A stretch of 33,376 nucleotides of DNA from assembly GCF_016097415.1 (NCBI RefSeq), contig NZ_JAEHGE010000006.1, positions 1 through 33,376 of the forward strand, read 5' to 3'. Position numbers and translations under genes: made by a program. A model generated the notes under the pieces. That model worked only from the letters and a program-made list of their open reading frames with translations, was not told the origin of the DNA and did not search any database. Below are positions 25,073-33,376 of this stretch, one piece after another. Within the stretch, counting starts at the first letter, position 1. The number at the start of each line of letters is the position of its first letter. Origin of the DNA: a sulfur-oxidizing endosymbiont of Gigantopelta aegis. GTDB taxonomy: Bacteria; Pseudomonadota; Gammaproteobacteria; GRL18.

Positions 25073-25370
25073 AAAGTTTCCCTTGCAAAGTACGCTGTGG
25101 CCTTTTTAATAAATCACGCTCCTGAATCACTTTTGCCAATTCTTTTTTCAGACGTTTTACTTCATCATAAATGTGTTCATCACTTCTATTGGCTACCGTC
25201 TTCACCGGTTTGGAATATTTACTGATCCAGGTATGTAGAGTATTTACATTAACACCTAGCTCCCTGGCAGTCTGAGAAACGGGTTGATCCGTCTCATTAG
25301 CTAATTTGACAGCTGATTCTTTAAATTCTGATGTATAGCTTTTATTCGGTTTTTTTGTTTGATCATTCAT
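25050..25370 (-). CDS. IS3 transposase OrfA (copy B)
   Basis: Same 106-residue HTH protein as copy A, including the altered C-terminus caused by A5G. Nucleotide differences from copy A are very few. With orfB truncated beside it, it could at most act as a regulator or inhibitor of transposition. Confidence 0.85.
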   Translation of the reverse strand: MNDQTKKPNKSYTSEFKESAVKLANETDQPVSQTARELGVNVNTLHTWISKYSKPVKTVANRSDEHIYDEVKRLKKELAKVIQERDLLKRPQRTLQGKLCEVRMDN

Positions 25371-25436
25371 TTTAGGTCACACTTTTTATCTTTTAGTTAT
25401 TTTAAGTTGTGTGTCCGGTTAAGTATAGCCACATTA

Positions 25437-25671
25437 ATACAGTGATCGGTAAACCTAAAAACCGCAGTAGCCCCTGCAATGACATAAAATCCTGCAAAAA
25501 ATTTCTTTTAGCTGAACGGTTTTGTCTAGGCTGGAGCAGGTAGCTTAATTTGTCGTGATTTATCTGAAACCAGTTCAAATTTTTCCATCGCTTTCTCTAA
25601 AATATAGCCCCAACACTCATCTAAAGTTAACTGCGGAGCAATTGCTTTAAGTTGTTTAAAAAACTGATTTA
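25437..25671. other. 235-bp spacer between two inverted IS3 fragments
   Basis: Not IS3 sequence. On the minus strand it carries a C-terminal protein remnant ending at 25526 (next entry). The rest (25437-25525) shows no frame; GCAGTAGCCCCTGC-like and CCTGCA motifs suggest the end of another mobile element, but I cannot name it. Confidence 0.4.
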
Positions 25672-25684
25672 AGCCAATATGCAT
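25526..25684 (-). pseudogene. unidentified C-terminal protein remnant
   Basis: A 52-codon frame ([19 protein letters not shown], then EKAMEKFELVSDKSRQI, ending KLPAPA). The first few codons come from IS3 copy B', so the real upstream part has been cut off. Composition looks like genuine protein. I do not recognise the family; another transposase is possible. Confidence 0.4.
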
Positions 25685-26233
25685 CTGATAGTCATAGAAA
25701 AATATTGTCGGATCATAACATAATTCAGTCTATGAGCCGCAAAGGAAATTGCTGGGACAATGCTGTATCAGAGAGCTTCTTTCATAGTTTGAAAACTGAA
25801 TTGACGCACCATTGTCGATTCAAAACCAGAGTAGAAGCAAAGCAGGCAATATTTGAATATATTGAGGTATTTTATAATCGGGAGCGACTTCATTCGGCTA
25901 ATGATTATTTGTCACCAGTCGATTATGAAATACAGCAGGAAATAGCTTAAATCGATTGATTGAAGAGGGTAAAGGCGACATAAATGCCGCCCATTACCGT
26001 TGACGGCCATCGGCTCCTCAGCCTGTGCCGTGAAGATATTGTAACAGGATCATTACCGTTAATACCTTGGGTGAATGGAACGGCTCTATCGTTCCAGAGG
26101 GCAAAGCCCTTTCTCTTCATCTGTTTAAAGTTAACATGAGAAACTAAAATGATAGGAAATACAAAATGACAAAAATCACTTGAAACAGCCAAAAAATATT
26201 TAGAAAACTGTCCGGAAAAGTGTTGACACATCA
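25672..26233 (+). mobile_element. IS3-family element copy B', orfB end only
   Basis: Plus-strand fragment with the orfB C-terminus and the intact orfB-side terminus (TGATGTGTCAACACTT read inward from 26233). It shares about 50 bp with the broken end of copy B in inverted orientation, so B and B' are not simple halves of one cut element. The tail holds the same two stem-loops as copy C. Confidence 0.88.
25705..25950 (+). pseudogene. IS3 transposase OrfB C-terminal fragment (copy B')
   Basis: The last ~80 residues: [20 protein letters not shown], the catalytic-Glu block [12 protein letters not shown] and [20 protein letters not shown]. It lacks the first two catalytic Asp residues and is inactive alone. 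Confidence 0.88.
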
Positions 26234-26235
26234 CA

Positions 26236-26340
26236 ATGGCTTTATCTGACTACGCTGACTCAAGAGTTTATTATGTGCACTTTCAGCGTGGTTTCAAAAA
26301 GCGTGGCCGCCCTATAAATATTTATTGGACAGACTTTTAA
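26236..26340 (+). pseudogene. unclassified 34-codon fragment
   Basis: ATG GCT starts three bases after the end of IS3 copy B' and reads MALSDYADSRVYYVHFQRG, continuing to INIYWTDF and stop. Probably the tail of a gene truncated by the IS. No family recognised. Confidence 0.3.
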
Positions 26341-26379
26341 ATGCTTTTATGCTATATTGTAGTTCCTGAATTAATGTAA

Positions 26380-26743
26380 CCACTCAATGAGCGACATGAT
26401 AAAGAACTGAACTGGGTACATACTCAGATTTGGGAACTATTTTATGATCTCAAACAATATAAACTTGAGCCAGATGATCCGTTGAAGTCAGCGATTGCTG
26501 AACATTTTGATGAATTGTGCCGGACTAAAACAAGCTTTTCGAGAATATGTTATTAAGCGTAAAATTAGTGGTAGTACACGCTCAAAGGATGGGCAACTTT
26601 GCAGAGATACCTTTGTCAGTTTAAAGAAAACTTGTTTGAAACAAGGAATTTCATTCTGGGATTTTATTAATGACCGGATCAGCAAGAGAAATTTGATCCC
26701 ATATCTGCCTGAGTTGCTGAAAGGTAAAGTTTGTGCTGTTTAA
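26380..26743 (+). pseudogene. IS66-like transposase C-terminal remnant with internal deletion
   Basis: PLNERHDKELNWVHTQIWEL, then DLKQYKLEPDDPLKSAI and HFDELCRTKT are in one frame. A second frame continues FREYVIKRKISGSTRSK, CRDTFVSLKKTCLKQGISFW and LPELLKG. In the family I recall, about 38 residues including the catalytic Glu region (HTN-ENDIR-type) lie between these blocks, so the remnant carries an internal deletion and frameshift near 26520. Upstream is stop-rich. Confidence 0.7.
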
Positions 26744-27004
26744 ATGCACAGACTTATTGAGAAGTTACAGAAATTGCTTCTATCTTATTGTTTTACATTA
26801 ATTTTAACCTAATTAAAAGTATTTTTTAAATACGATGAAAAATAAGCTTATTATTCGGAAAGTCATGTTTTATAGCAATTATTCTCCTAACAGGGCAAAA
26901 TCCCTCAATACATAGACAAATATAACCATGATACGTGGAAAATTTCGCTTAATAGCGTTTATTTTTACACATTTGATTAGATAAAAAACGAAAGACTACA
27001 AAGT
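26744..27004. other. 261-bp AT-rich spacer upstream of dinG
   Basis: No frame, repeat or clear promoter. It must hold any promoter for the helicase; several T/A-rich hexamers are candidates but none has a good -35 partner. Confidence 0.35.
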
Positions 27005-29191
27005 GTGCTAACTGAAAAACTAAAAAAAACCATACAAGATGCTTATTCCAAAGTTCTGGAAAGCAAAGGAATAAAAGCCCGTTATGGACAACGGCTAATG
27101 ATTGCGGATATTGCTCGAACCTTGGGCAATATTGATCAAGAGAATATTGATCAAGAGAATACCGAACAAACTAATATTTGCACGCTTGAAGCTGGGACAG
27201 GAACAGGCAAAACCATTGCTTATTTGGTTTCTGCCCTACCCATTGCCAAAGAAAACAAAAAGAAACTCATCATTTCTACCGCTACGATTGCCTTACAGGA
27301 ACAAATACTGCTCAAAGATTTACCTGATATCCATCGCCATAGCGGTTTAAATTTTTCCTTTACCCTTGCCAAGGGACGCAAACGTTATGTTTGCCATTAT
27401 AAATTAGAAAACTTCATCGCCCATCGGGATCAGCCTGAACTGGGGCTGGATATGCCCTCCAATGAAAGCCTGCTAAATAATAAAGATGATATGCAACTCT
27501 ATGAAGCCTTACATCAGGCATGGAAGAAAAACAATGGGATGGCGAAATCGACAGTTGGGATGATTTTATTGGTCAGAGTAGTTGGCTACCCCTAACATCC
27601 GACCAACACCAATGCAGTGGCAAGCGTTGCTCTATTATAATGAATGTGTCTATTTCAAAGCCCGTGAATCCGTGTTTAAGGTCGATTGCATTATTGCCAA
27701 TCATGATCTAGTGCTCAGTGACTTGAATATGGGTGGCGGCTATATTTTGCCACCGCCCAATGAATGCATTTACATTTTTGATGAGGGTCATCATTTACCG
27801 CTTAAAGCGATTAATCATTTCAGCTATTCATTTCATATCAATAGTAGTCTTAAATGGTTGGAGCAAGTCAACGCAACACTGAATAACTTTGCCTCATTGG
27901 CTAAGCCGCCAGCACAAATTCAACAAATCATTACAAATTTTCCTGAACTGGCTAAAGAGATAAGCACTGAGCTTAACCATCTGGATAGCATCACACGGCA
28001 ATTCAAATTTCCTGAAAACCGATTCTCTGGGTCAAGCTCCTCAGCGCAAGCAGGCAATAATCAAAAGGAAATCTTACGATTTGAGTTCGGGCAAATTCCC
28101 GATATATTGAAAGAGCAATGTCAGCAGCTTTTAAAACAGTTTGATAAACTTTCTTCACAATTAATGCATATCAATAAAGTATTAAAGGACAGTCTGGAAG
28201 GCGAAATAACCGGTCTCAAAAGTGAAATAGCAGAACAATGGATGCCCGCACTAGCACCTATGGAGGGACGCGCCACAGCGGCCATGGATTTGTTCGAGTT
28301 TTTCACTAAGGCCGACAAACAAGGTATGCCCCCAATGCTCGATGGTTACAAAAAAAATGAAGCATCCTCTAACACCCGTAACGAACTGCTGGGCATAGAA
28401 TTATCTTGTAGCCCTATTCTTGCTGCCAATACGCTGGAACAAATCCTCTGGTCACAATGTTATGGCGCGGTAGTCACCAGTGCGACAATAGCAGCACTGG
28501 GGAATTTTGATCGGTATATCTTAAACTCCGGTGTACCGGGTTTCTTTAATATCTTACCCAGCCCTTTTAATTATCAGGAAAATGTCGAATTTATTGTCCC
28601 TGCAATGCGTAGCGATGCGACTCAATATCAGGCACATACCGATGAGGTGGTTGAATTATTAACTCAGATCATCGATCCCAATAAGGGCACCTTGGTCTTA
28701 TTTGCCTCCAAAAACAAATGAGTGATGTGGAATACGAGTTATTGCGCAGTGATGACATCTGGAAAAAATTACTACTTACCCAGGGACAAAGAAATAAACA
28801 AGTGATTATCAATGATCACAAGAAACAAATTGACAAGGGTCATGGTAGCGTTATTCTTGGCCTCAATAGCTTTGCCGAAGGTATCGACCTCCCCGGGGAA
28901 TATTGCGAACATGTTATCATAGCCAAACTCCCCTTTTCAGTTCCTAACAATCCCGTTGATGCTTCTTTAACCGAGTGGATTGAATCTCAAGGCCGCAATG
29001 CCTTTATGGAAATTGCTGTGCCTGATGCATCCATAAAACTAGTACAAGCCTGTGGTCGTTTGATCAGAAAAGAAACCGACTCAGGAAAAATCACCCTTTT
29101 GGACAAACGCGTAATCACAAAATTTTACGGTAAGAAAATTCTTAGTGCCCTGCCTCCTTATAAAATGCGCTTAAACGAAGTGATTGATTAA
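27005..29191 (+). pseudogene. dinG: DinG-like XPD-type DNA helicase, three frameshifts
   Basis: ATP-dependent 5'-3' helicase of the DinG/XPD type, acting on R-loops and damaged DNA in its family. Walker A is EAGTGTGKT. The four Fe-S cysteines are all encoded: RYVCHY, QCSGKRC and YNEC. The DEAH-type box is FDEGHHLP, and motif VI is QACGRLIRKE. The coding frame changes three times: near 27521, near 27631 and in the A-run at 28710-28714. Each is repaired by adding one base, and the repaired frame is 729 residues, close to the normal DinG size. A GTG at 27005 is the apparent start. Either the gene has decayed or the assembly has homopolymer-type deletions; two of the three sites flank the Fe-S cluster region. 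Confidence 0.88.
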
Positions 29192-29289
29192 ATGTATGGT
29201 AATGAAGTGTAAATATAATATGCGCTTGAAGTAAATCGCTCATTAAATTATCATCGAATAGACTATTTGCTCTTATTAGTAGTAATTAT

Positions 29290-29465
29290 CCTAAAATAAT
29301 CAGTTGAATCGTAGCGAGAGCGACTTAGGTTCTGAAGATTAAGGGTTTTACAGGTTATTTTGGCTTTATTCGTAGTCACCCTACGGGTGAAGTCAAAATG
29401 TTCTGGAAAATCCTTAAGATTCAGTACATAAGGCGGTCGCAGTAGGTTCAACTGATTTTTTTAGG
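29290..29465. mobile_element. MITE-like 176-bp element with 5-bp target duplication
   Basis: Both ends start CCTAAAA, and the two halves align as inverted repeats along nearly the whole length (arms about 85-90 nt, imperfect). ATTAT is directly repeated at 29285-29289 and 29466-29470. No coding capacity. These traits define a miniature inverted-repeat element moved by an unknown transposase. It lies in the leader of the monooxygenase gene. Confidence 0.75.
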
Positions 29466-29475
29466 ATTATACCCC

Positions 29476-29491
29476 AAGGATAAAATATGCC
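29476..29491 (+). promoter_or_regulatory. stranded ribosome site and start codon of the monooxygenase gene
   Basis: AAGGA (29476-29480), six bases, then ATGCC (29487-29491), where IS3 copy C begins. Joined to 31056 it gives ATG-CCT-ATT-GAA in frame with the monooxygenase. It marks the original gene start, now 1.56 kb from the rest of the gene. Confidence 0.85.
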
Positions 29492-29557
29492 TAATGTGGC
29501 TACACTTAACCGGACACACAACTTAAAATAACTAAAAGATAAAAAGTGTGACCTAAA

Positions 29558-29855
29558 ATGAATGATCAAACAAAAAAACCGAATAAAAGCTATACATCAG
29601 AATTTAAAGAATCAGCTGTCAAATTAGCTAATGAGACGGATCAACCTGTTTCTCAGACTGCCAGGGAGCTAGGTGTTAATGTAAATACTCTACATACCTG
29701 GATCAGTAAATATTCCAAACCGGTGAAGACGGTAGCCAATAGAAGTGATGAACACATTTATGATGAAGTAAAACGTCTGAAAAAAGAATTGGCAAAAGTG
29801 ATTCAGGAGCGTGATTTATTAAAAAGGCCACAGCGTACTTTGCAAGGGAAACTTT

Positions 29856-29878
<23 letters not shown>
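29558..29878 (+). CDS. IS3 transposase OrfA (copy C)
   Basis: 106 residues, identical in translation to copies A and [22 protein letters not shown] and coiled-coil [14 protein letters not shown], with the atypical C-terminus [10 protein letters not shown] caused by A5G at 29821-29826. Confidence 0.88.
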
Positions 29879-30761
<883 letters not shown>

Positions 30762-30894
30762 ATCGATTGATTGAAGAGGGGTAAAAGGCGACATAAATGC
30801 CGCCCATTACCGTTGACGGCCATCGGCTCCTCAGCCTGTGCCGTGAAGATATTGTAACAGGATCATTACCGTTGTGAAAATACCTTGGGTGAAT

Positions 30895-30934
30895 GGAACG
30901 GCTCTATCGTTCCAGAGGGCAAAGCCCTTTCTCT
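30895..30934 (+). terminator. tandem stem-loops in the IS3 tail
   Basis: GGAACG/CGTTCC (30895-30913, 7-nt loop) is followed by AGGGC-AAA-GCCCT (30916-30928) and a T/C-rich run. It probably ends transposase transcription. The same structures occur in copy B' (26077-26116) and are deleted in copy A. Confidence 0.55.
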
Positions 30935-31038
30935 TCATCTGTTTAAAGTTAACATGAGAAACTAAAATGATAGGAAATACAAAATGACAAAAATCACTTG
31001 AAACAGCCAAAAAAATATTTAGAAAACTGTCCGGAAAA

Positions 31039-32604
31039 GTGTTGACACATCAGCCTATTGAAAGTCCATCAGAAACAGCACAGGACAGCAATATACCAAA
31101 GGATGTACAAAAAGACTCTCAGCATTTTGAAACAGTAATCATCGGCACTGGATTTTCAGGTTTACTCGCGGCTATCCGTTTACAAAAAAAGCATTTCAAT
31201 GACTTTGTCTTATTAGAACGAAGTTCTGATATCGGTGGAACCTGGCGGGACAACTCCTATCCGGGTGCCGAAGTAGACATTCCAACGAGCTTATATTCTA
31301 TTTCCTTTGTGCCTTATAAATTCAAAAAAACATATTCACCACAGAGTGAATTGCTTGAATATACCAACTATATCATCAATAAATTTGATATTAGAAAGCA
31401 CACAAAAACAAACCAAACCGTCACAAAACTTACATATAATGAAGATACTTTTTTATGGCATGTAGAGGTTGGGTCAGGAGAACACTATACCGCTCGGTTT
31501 ATTATTGATACCAGTGGTGTGTTAGCCAATCCACATATTCCTGAAATTAACGGGGCTGATACTTTTCAAGGCGCTAAATTCCACACTGCGCGATGGGATC
31601 ACAACATACCTTATGAAGGAAAACGTGTTGCAGTGATTGGGTCTGGATGTTCCGCAGCTCAGGTCGTTCCAGCCATTGCCAGTAAGGTTGAGCAATTAAC
31701 ATTATTTATGGGCAAGGCTCAATGGATCATTCCACGTTCAGACCGCAACTATAGTTCCACCGAGCGTTTCATTCGTAATCTTCCTGGAATACGGCATATT
31801 ATTCGTTTTGCAATCTTTAGTTATCATGAAATCAGATTTCTTGCCTTTCGTCGCTATCCAATCACGACAAATCTCAGTAAATTCATTAAAAGTATTTATA
31901 GAAAGGTACTCAAGAAGAATCTTGAAAAATACATTGATGATGACAAGATACGCCAACATATGATGCCTGATTATGAATTGGGCAGCAGGCGAGTCATTCC
32001 GACAAATATTTATCTCCCGGCCCTTTCCCGAGACAATGTGACTGTTAATATCAGTGGCATAGAAGCGATTACACCAACAGGCATTAAAACCAAAGACGGT
32101 AAAGAAATACCTTTAGACATCATCGTCTATGCCACAGGCTTTTATGCTTATTCAAATATGAAAAAAGCACTCTCATTTCAGGTCTATGGTCTCGATGGTC
32201 GAAACCTCAATAGTGAATGGGAAACAGATCTGGTCTCTTATAAGGGCATCATGGTTTCAGGCTATCCTAATTATTTTAAAGTAAATGGACCTAATACCGG
32301 TACCGGTCATAGTTCACAATTATGCTATATGGAAGCAATGACCCATTATACCGTTAAGGCAATTGAGGCAATAAAAAGCGATACCAGCATCAAAGCCATC
32401 GACGTTAAACAGAACCTTCAGGATGAGTACGTTAAAAAAATGAGACAAACGATGCAATTGACCGTTTGGCAAAATAGTACTTGTACGGCTTTTTATAGAA
32501 AAAATATGACAGGTGATGTCACCAGCCTATCACCTGAATCTGTGGTCAACTTTATCTTTACCCGTAAATGGTTTCACTTAAGTGATTATAATTTATTAAA
32601 GTGA
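31039..32604 (+). CDS. flavin-containing (Baeyer-Villiger-type) monooxygenase
   Basis: FAD- and NADPH-dependent oxygenase of about 517 residues. FAD site VIIGTGFSGLLAAIRL, LLERSSDIGGTWRDNSYPG, the Baeyer-Villiger fingerprint FQGAKFHTARWDH (FxGxxxHTxxWD), NADPH site VAVIGSGCSAAQVVP, then DIIVYATGFYAY and NGPNTGTGHSSQ. IS3 copy C is inserted in codon 2. The present frame opens at a GTG (or TTG at 31042) inside the IS end; the original ATG is at 29487. Apart from two initial residues nothing of the protein is lost, so expression, not catalysis, is the issue: the native promoter and ribosome site are 1.56 kb away. Substrate unknown (ketones or lipophilic carbonyls in the family). Confidence 0.92.
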   Translation: MLTHQPIESPSETAQDSNIPKDVQKDSQHFETVIIGTGFSGLLAAIRLQKKHFNDFVLLERSSDIGGTWRDNSYPGAEVDIPTSLYSISFVPYKFKKTYSPQSELLEYTNYIINKFDIRKHTKTNQTVTKLTYNEDTFLWHVEVGSGEHYTARFIIDTSGVLANPHIPEINGADTFQGAKFHTARWDHNIPYEGKRVAVIGSGCSAAQVVPAIASKVEQLTLFMGKAQWIIPRSDRNYSSTERFIRNLPGIRHIIRFAIFSYHEIRFLAFRRYPITTNLSKFIKSIYRKVLKKNLEKYIDDDKIRQHMMPDYELGSRRVIPTNIYLPALSRDNVTVNISGIEAITPTGIKTKDGKEIPLDIIVYATGFYAYSNMKKALSFQVYGLDGRNLNSEWETDLVSYKGIMVSGYPNYFKVNGPNTGTGHSSQLCYMEAMTHYTVKAIEAIKSDTSIKAIDVKQNLQDEYVKKMRQTMQLTVWQNSTCTAFYRKNMTGDVTSLSPESVVNFIFTRKWFHLSDYNLLK

Positions 32605-32654
32605 AATAAAACCATGTAATAAAACCTTAAAATATGCCAATTTATCTTTACATT

Positions 32655-32741
32655 TGTAGGATGTGGTGAGTATAACGAACCACATCAAAGGCGTATATTT
32701 AAAGCCATTGATGCAGTTCGTTATACTCACCACATCCTACA
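32655..32741. repeat. REP-like palindrome, 26-bp perfect arms
   Basis: 32655-32680 and 32716-32741 are exact reverse complements; pairing extends inward imperfectly to 38 bp per arm around an 11-nt AT loop. The arm begins TGTAGGATGTGGTGAG, resembling REP-type repeats seen in many gammaproteobacterial genomes. It lies after the monooxygenase stop codon and before the next gene. Confidence 0.8.
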
Positions 32742-32827
32742 TCTGAAGTGTAAACAAGGTTTAATATGTGCCCTTTGTGAACAGTCTGATAATTTCAAGG
32801 TAAATATTAATCATTCAGGGAATTGAA

Positions 32828-33376
32828 ATGAGCAATAAGAAAGTAGGTATTACTACAGCCATAACTGCCATAATAATTATGGCCTTTTTAATCATTTATT
32901 TGGCCAAGCCCTGCGATGGGGACTATAAGTTTAGCCTAAAAGAAATGTCATTTGAGTGTTCTCTAGCAACAATAAACCCTGACCCAACCCCAGGCCCAAG
33001 TTCAGGTTCAAGTTCAGGTTCAGGTGATATCACAACAACGCCAGATGATTCTAATAACTCAGATAAAATTATCCATGCCTGTATCAATAATAAAATTGCC
33101 AGTCTAGAAGCAAAAACACGCCAAGAAGTTGTTAGTTTGGGTGTGGCCGCAGGTCTTGGCAAATATTTTGCTTGCAAAACTGTCACCGTTAACAAAGAAA
33201 AATTAGCGCAAGGTCCAAAGTCTAATGAATATTTATCCGGCTCCCCTGAGTGTTCACTGGTTTCTGCCGAAGTTGAAGATAGAGCAAAAGTCATAGAGTG
33301 CGGTACGAAAAATGGTAAGCCTTTTATTAAAATTGAAGTAAAAGGTAAAGGCTGTGAATATTCAAATAAAGCAACA
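32828..33376 (+). CDS. membrane-anchored hypothetical protein, 3' end outside window
   Basis: Open from ATG 32828 to the window edge (183 codons, no stop). AGGG at 32817-32820 is a suitable ribosome site. Residues about 8-26 form one transmembrane helix (GITTAITAIIIMAFLIIYLA). A short Cys-containing stretch (KPCDGDYKF, MSFECSLA) is followed by a Pro/Gly/Ser linker (DPTPGPSSGSSSGSG), then a periplasmic-looking domain with further Cys (IIHACINNKIASLEAK, GKYFACKT, SPECSLV, VIECGTKNGKPF, GKGCEYSN). The even Cys spacing suggests disulfides. Family not recognised. Confidence 0.7.
   Translation, partial: MSNKKVGITTAITAIIIMAFLIIYLAKPCDGDYKFSLKEMSFECSLATINPDPTPGPSSGSSSGSGDITTTPDDSNNSDKIIHACINNKIASLEAKTRQEVVSLGVAAGLGKYFACKTVTVNKEKLAQGPKSNEYLSGSPECSLVSAEVEDRAKVIECGTKNGKPFIKIEVKGKGCEYSNKAT

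Larger units (their letters stand above)
24442..25436 (-). mobile_element. IS3-family element copy B, orfB end missing
   Basis: Same element as copies A and C. The orfA-side end (TAATGTGG read inward from 25436) is intact. The element stops inside orfB at 24442, where it meets the second IS3 remnant. It retains the undamaged version of the orfB poly-A region. Confidence 0.9.

Noticed and set aside
25947-26234. 95-codon minus-strand frame
   Set aside because: Antisense to the IS3 tail, which is non-coding in all copies.
29290-29465. Integron attC site
   Set aside because: No RYYYAAC/GTTRRRY core sites and no integrase; the target duplication fits a MITE.
31042-31075. Hybrid promoter driving the monooxygenase from the IS -35 box
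   Set aside because: No -10-like hexamer 15-19 bp beyond TTGACA.
32923-33294. 123-codon minus-strand frame
   Set aside because: Antisense to a frame with a ribosome site, a transmembrane helix and sensible composition; its Glu/Pro/Gly repeat is the mirror of the GS linker codons.

Overview
The window reads as a chromosome segment of an AT-leaning gammaproteobacterium that probably fixes carbon. The strongest clue is a proteobacterial-type phosphoribulokinase (Calvin cycle) beside purD. An AmgK/MurU peptidoglycan-recycling pair, a DUF302 protein, a YcgN-family protein and a WbpM-like enzyme fit a sulfur- or methane-oxidising gammaproteobacterial lineage. No rRNA or other taxonomic marker is present, so this is inference.

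Layout. (1) 1-11.8 kb is ordinary core genome: the 3' part of an RND pump gene, a large DUF3313-like lipoprotein, purD, prk, murU-amgK, a DUF302 gene with its own terminator, a small unknown gene, a PlsC-type acyltransferase and ycgN. (2) 11.8-23.4 kb is a surface-polysaccharide locus: a WbpM/CapD-like dehydratase, a sugar-nucleotide SDR, an accessory DUF4143 ATPase, an SGNH hydrolase and several glycosyltransferases. (3) 23.4-31 kb is a graveyard of mobile DNA: remnants of a second IS3 element and of an IS66-like element, three truncated or decayed copies of the first IS3 element, a dinG helicase gene broken by three single-base deletions, and a MITE-like hairpin. (4) 31-33.4 kb holds a Baeyer-Villiger-type flavin monooxygenase, a REP-like palindrome and the start of an unknown membrane-anchored protein cut by the window edge.

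The most informative result is that three insertions can be undone on paper. One IS3 copy sits in the SGNH hydrolase gene (3-bp target duplication TCC). Another sits in codon 2 of the monooxygenase gene (duplication GCC). An IS1595-family element sits in a GT4 glycosyltransferase gene (8-bp duplication AAAAAGTG). Removing each element plus one duplication copy gives a single open frame of 348, 517 and 361 residues. The host genes therefore show no decay at the junctions: the insertions are recent, or precise excision restores the genes. Two hits lie in the polysaccharide locus, so envelope sugar production is probably altered.

Other unexplained structure: four tandem 11-bp units, each ending in a perfect TATAAT, upstream of the IS1595 transposase; the same A5G (rather than A6G) run at the expected IS3 frameshift site in all copies; a perfect 30-bp inverted repeat; a hairpin carrying DnaA-box-like sequences; and a 13-codon fossil of a second DUF4143 gene. 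No rRNA, tRNA or CRISPR array was seen.
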